From Stenotrophomonas rhizophila (GTDB lineage: Bacteria; Pseudomonadota; Gammaproteobacteria; Xanthomonadales; Xanthomonadaceae), in NCBI RefSeq assembly GCF_007667275.1, contig NZ_VDQT01000002.1, positions 248,001 to 312,000 of the forward strand: 64,000 nucleotides of DNA, in the 5' to 3' direction. Below are positions 61,636-64,000 of this stretch, in pieces (within the stretch, counting starts at the first letter, position 1; each line of letters opens with the position of its first letter). The translations under genes and the position numbers were made by a program. The notes below the pieces were generated by a model. That model did no database searches. It saw only the letters and a list, made by a program, of their open reading frames with translations, and was not told the DNA's origin.

Positions 61636-62301
61636 TCAGCGGGTGCCGTACAGCACCACCGTCTTGCCACGGGCGTGCAGCAGCCCGTCGCTCTGCAGTT
61701 TCTTCAGCACCCGCCCGGCCATTTCACGCGAGCAGCCGACCAGCCGCGCCAGCTCCTGGCGGGACACGCGCAGCTGGGTGCCCTGCGGGTGGCTCATGGC
61801 TTCCGGTTCGCGGGCCAGGTCGTGCAGGGTCCTTACGATCCGGTCGGTGACGTCCAGGAAGGCCAGCCGGCTGGCCTTGCGGCTGGTGTCGAGCAGGCGC
61901 TTGGACACCTGCTGGCCCAGCGCGTACAGCAGCCGCGGGGCGTCGGTGGAGAGCGGCCCCAGGAACAGCTGGTGCAGGCGCTCGTAGCTGATCTCGGCCA
62001 GCTCGCAGGGGGTACGGGTGCGCAGGATCACCTCCCGGCGTTCGGTTTCCACGAACAGGCCCATCTCGCCCACGAACTCGCCCGAGCCGAAGTAGCCCAG
62101 GACCAGTTCGCGGTCGTCCTCTTCCTCGGCAATTATGGAGACCGAGCCGCTGATCACGTAGTACAGGGTGCCGGCGGGGTCGCCGGGACGGAAGACATCG
62201 GTGCGGGCCGGGTAGCGGCGTCGGTGGCTGTGGGCCAGAAAGCGATCTATGGTGGCGATGTCCAGGGCCAATGGACTCGTGGCAAGGCGCACAGATGACA
62301 C
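61636..62301 (-). CDS. clp: Clp, CRP-like global regulator that binds c-di-GMP
   Basis: CRP/FNR-family regulator of 221 residues, near identical in large parts to Xanthomonas campestris Clp. The cyclic-nucleotide domain (about 15-125) has [23 protein letters not shown] and [18 protein letters not shown]; the C-terminal helix-turn-helix is [20 protein letters not shown]. Clp of xanthomonads is known to bind c-di-GMP, which releases it from DNA, and to control extracellular enzymes and virulence; that knowledge is from the family. It is divergent from speD. Confidence 0.95.
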   Translation of the reverse strand: MSSVRLATSPLALDIATIDRFLAHSHRRRYPARTDVFRPGDPAGTLYYVISGSVSIIAEEEDDRELVLGYFGSGEFVGEMGLFVETERREVILRTRTPCELAEISYERLHQLFLGPLSTDAPRLLYALGQQVSKRLLDTSRKASRLAFLDVTDRIVRTLHDLAREPEAMSHPQGTQLRVSRQELARLVGCSREMAGRVLKKLQSDGLLHARGKTVVLYGTR

Positions 62302-62472
62302 GTTGAGGCGCTCCCTTTGCTCATGAACAATTCACGGCTATGTGCCGCGAGCTTAACGATCAGGGTTGTGAAGGGCAAACCCCAACACACCAACTTGTTT
62401 CAATGCAAGTTTCGCCCTCGATCAGTTTGCCCCATAATTGATCCTTTCCCACCACACACAGGATCGACCGCC
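62302..62472. promoter_or_regulatory. clp-speD divergent promoter region
   Basis: 171 bases, AT-richer than the flanks. For speD, TTCGCC (62411) and TAATTG (62435) with 18 bases between are a plausible promoter, followed by AGGA before the GTG. No clear clp promoter was identified. Confidence 0.4.
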
Positions 62473-63267
62473 GTGGTCAAGCCGTTGCCTCGCCTGAGGT
62501 TGCAGGGTTTCAACAACCTCACCAAGGCGCTGAGCTTCAACATCTATGACGTGTGTTACGCGCGCACCGAAGAGGAGCGCCAGCGTTACATTGAATACAT
62601 CGATGAAGAGTACAACGCCGATAGGCTGACTCAAATCTTGACCGATGTCGCCGAGATCATCGGTGCCAACATCCTCAACGTCGCGCGCCAGGACTACGAT
62701 CCGCAGGGCGCTTCGGTGACGATCCTGATCTCCGAAGAGCCGGTGATCGACAAGAAGCTGGCGGGCAAGGAGTTGATCTCCGATGCCGTGGTAGCGCACA
62801 TGGACAAGAGCCACATCACTGTCCATACCTACCCCGAGACCCACCCGCAGGAAGGCATCGCGACGTTCCGCGCGGACATCGACGTGGCTACCTGTGGCGT
62901 GATTTCGCCGCTGAAGGCGCTGAACTACCTGATCGAGAGCCTGGAATCGGACATCGTGATCATGGACTACCGCGTCCGTGGCTTCACCCGTGACGTGAAG
63001 GGCAAGAAGCACTACATCGATCACAAGATCAACTCGATCCAGAACTTCCTGGCCAAGAACATCAAGTCGCGGTACGAGATGTTCGACGTCAACGTCTACC
63101 AGGAAAACATCTTCCACACGAAGATGCACCTGAAGGACTTCGACCTGGACCAGTACCTGTTCGAGGAGAAGGCCAAGAACATCTCGTTCAAGGAACGCAT
63201 GAAGATCGAAGCGCTGCTCAAGCGCGAGATCGAAGAGCTGTTCCACGGCCGCAACCTGTCCGAGTAA
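62473..63267 (+). CDS. speD: S-adenosylmethionine decarboxylase proenzyme
   Basis: Pyruvoyl enzyme of 264 residues, the E. coli length, giving decarboxylated SAM for spermidine synthesis. The GTG at 62473 gives the family start [20 protein letters not shown]. Self-cleavage to form the pyruvoyl group should take place before Ser113 in [12 protein letters not shown]. The rest ([35 protein letters not shown]) is conserved. The frame stays open upstream to about 62317 but that part is promoter. Confidence 0.95.
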   Translation: MVKPLPRLRLQGFNNLTKALSFNIYDVCYARTEEERQRYIEYIDEEYNADRLTQILTDVAEIIGANILNVARQDYDPQGASVTILISEEPVIDKKLAGKELISDAVVAHMDKSHITVHTYPETHPQEGIATFRADIDVATCGVISPLKALNYLIESLESDIVIMDYRVRGFTRDVKGKKHYIDHKINSIQNFLAKNIKSRYEMFDVNVYQENIFHTKMHLKDFDLDQYLFEEKAKNISFKERMKIEALLKREIEELFHGRNLSE

Positions 63268-63281
63268 GACCACGCGGAATC

Positions 63282-63301
63282 GTCCGGGCCCCGGCCCGGA
63301 C
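63282..63301 (+). terminator. Hairpin after speD
   Basis: GTCCGGGCC-cc-GGCCCGGAC, a perfect nine-base stem 14 bases after the stop, no T run; probably ends or slows speD transcription. Confidence 0.5.
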
Positions 63302-63313
63302 GACGCTGCACCA

Positions 63314-63423
63314 GGCGGGACGTCCCGCCCTGTGGAACATCTGTTTTGCGCAGAATCATTGTTCCACGGCATGCTACCGATGACGGTCCGGTGTGAAGAC
63401 ACCGGGCCGTTTTGCTTTTGTTT
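63314..63423 (+). promoter_or_regulatory. Structured sugE leader with terminator-like hairpin (riboswitch/attenuator candidate)
   Basis: Three inverted repeats precede sugE. GGCGGG-acgt-CCCGCC (63314-63329); GTGGAACA...TGTTCCAC (63332-63367); and ACGGTCCGGTGT-gaag-ACACCGGGCCGT (63383-63410), a twelve-base stem with a tetraloop, followed by TTTGCTTTTGTTT and then AGGAGG. The last has the form of an intrinsic terminator only 26 bases before the start. An alternative pairing, ACCG (63376-63379) with CGGT (63389-63392), would break it. SugE homologues are often under guanidine riboswitches; I do not see a full match to a known class. Confidence 0.5.
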
Positions 63424-63436
63424 AGGAGGCACCCCC

Positions 63437-63754
63437 ATGCCCTGGATCTACCTGCTGCTCGCCGGCATCTTCGAAATCGGCTTCGCGATCGGAATGAAAT
63501 ACTCGGACGGCTTCAGTAAGCCGCTACCCACCCTCGCCACGGTTGGGGCGGCATTGGTAAGCCTGTATCTGATGAGCCAGGCGATGAAATCGATCCCGGT
63601 GGGCACCGCCTACGCGATCTGGACCGGCATCGGTGCGCTGGGCGTGGCCACGCTGGGGATCTTCCTGTTCGGCGACAGCGCCTCGGCGCCGCGGCTGGCC
63701 TGCATCGGCCTGATCGTGGCCGGTGTGATCGGGCTCAAATTGGTCTCCGGTTGA
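63437..63754 (+). CDS. sugE: SugE/Gdx small multidrug resistance-type guanidinium exporter
   Basis: Four-helix SMR protein of 105 residues. Glu13 in LLAGIFEIGFAIGMKYSDGF is the essential acidic residue, and GMKYSDGFSK, SIPVGTAYAIWTGIGALG and GLIVAGVIGLKL place it in the SugE/Gdx branch rather than EmrE. Members of this branch export guanidinium with proton antiport. The ATG at 63437 has AGGAGG at 63424-63429. The gene is preceded by the structured leader and followed by a SMAG pair. Confidence 0.93.
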   Translation: MPWIYLLLAGIFEIGFAIGMKYSDGFSKPLPTLATVGAALVSLYLMSQAMKSIPVGTAYAIWTGIGALGVATLGIFLFGDSASAPRLACIGLIVAGVIGLKLVSG

Positions 63755-63758
63755 TCCG

Positions 63759-63829
63759 GTAGCGCCGGCCGTTGGCCGGCCCTCCTGGACGTTGACGGAT
63801 TGCATCGGCCGGCCAACGGCCGGCGCTAC
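63759..63829. repeat. SMAG-like pair in inverted orientation
   Basis: GTAGCGCCGGCCG-ttggccggcc then the mirror ggccggccaacggccggcgCTAC, between convergent sugE and coq7. Confidence 0.82.
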
Positions 63830-63838
63830 CCGTGCCTG

Positions 63839-64000
63839 TTATAGCCGGTACGCGATGGTCTTCATGGCGTTGGACGCCAAGGCCATCACGCCCGGGATCG
63901 GGAATGGCAGCTTCCGCGCGCCGGCATGCTCGGCATGGTCGGCATGGCGCGCCTCGTCGATCTTCATCACCTTGAGGATCTCGCGGCTGCGCTGGTCGAC
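63839..64000 (-). CDS. coq7: Coq7-type demethoxyubiquinol hydroxylase, C-terminal end
   Basis: Only the last 53 residues are in the window; the gene starts beyond the right edge. The segment MKIDEARHADHAEHAGARKLP holds the ExxH metal motif (EARH) of the di-iron Coq7 family, followed by PIPGVMALASNAMKTIAYRL at the C-terminus. The enzyme puts the last hydroxyl group on the ubiquinone ring. Stop codon TAA at 63841-63839. Confidence 0.85.
   Translation of the reverse strand, partial: VDQRSREILKVMKIDEARHADHAEHAGARKLPFPIPGVMALASNAMKTIAYRL

Noticed and set aside
63314..63423. Firm call of a guanidine-II (mini-ykkC) riboswitch
   Set aside because: The first hairpin has ACGT rather than ACGR in the loop, an unrelated hairpin lies between, and the second ACGG hairpin is weak. 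I keep only a structured-leader candidate.

Overview
The window is GC-rich chromosomal DNA from a gammaproteobacterium of the Xanthomonas/Stenotrophomonas family, most probably Stenotrophomonas. The reasons are a clear Clp (the CRP-like c-di-GMP receptor of xanthomonads), an XVIPCD-type type IV secretion effector, and many short palindromes with a GTAG end that match the description of Stenotrophomonas SMAG repeats. I saw no rRNA, tRNA, CRISPR, insertion sequence or transposase.

Layout, left to right. 1-5134: a PhoP/PhoQ-like two-component system (kinase cut by the window edge) with PepSY proteins, a small exported protein, a DAO-type FAD oxidoreductase and a Blc-type lipocalin. 5310-16001: a DUF3772/MscS channel, a very large (1987 aa) unrecognised protein with four internal repeats, and OpgB. 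16191-21315: UbiB-like kinase, YedI/DUF808, a GGDEF cyclase and a Rossmann protein. 21456-25350: a 2-oxo acid dehydrogenase operon (E1alpha, E1beta, an SH3 protein, E2). 25684-35839: tryptophan and tyrosine catabolism (kynA; hppD-hmgA with a divergent MarR regulator), a POT peptide transporter, lipoproteins and a Ca/Na antiporter. 35921-41888: a six-gene Mrp antiporter operon with fused A/B subunit. 42276-47620: Mpo1-like protein, purC, J-protein, rpe, GNAT, an accessory NYN-domain gene and yegS.

47686-54730 is the most interesting block: five tandem paralogous ankyrin-repeat lipoprotein genes, divergent from a class-3 lipase with a C-terminal XVIPCD. This reads as a type IV secretion antibacterial phospholipase with an amplified array of periplasmic immunity proteins. 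No VirB/VirD4 genes are in the window, so export depends on genes elsewhere.

55087-60649 is a tryptophan biosynthesis operon (trpE, a SIMPL-domain gene, trpG, trpD, trpC, a HAD phosphatase) preceded by a Trp-codon-rich reading frame that may be regulatory. 60797-64000: a TauE/SafE permease, clp divergent from speD, a SugE/Gdx exporter whose 5' leader holds a strong terminator-like hairpin suggestive of riboswitch or attenuation control, and the 3' end of coq7. SMAG-like palindromes lie in many intergenic gaps, including a five-copy tandem array at 42865-43002.
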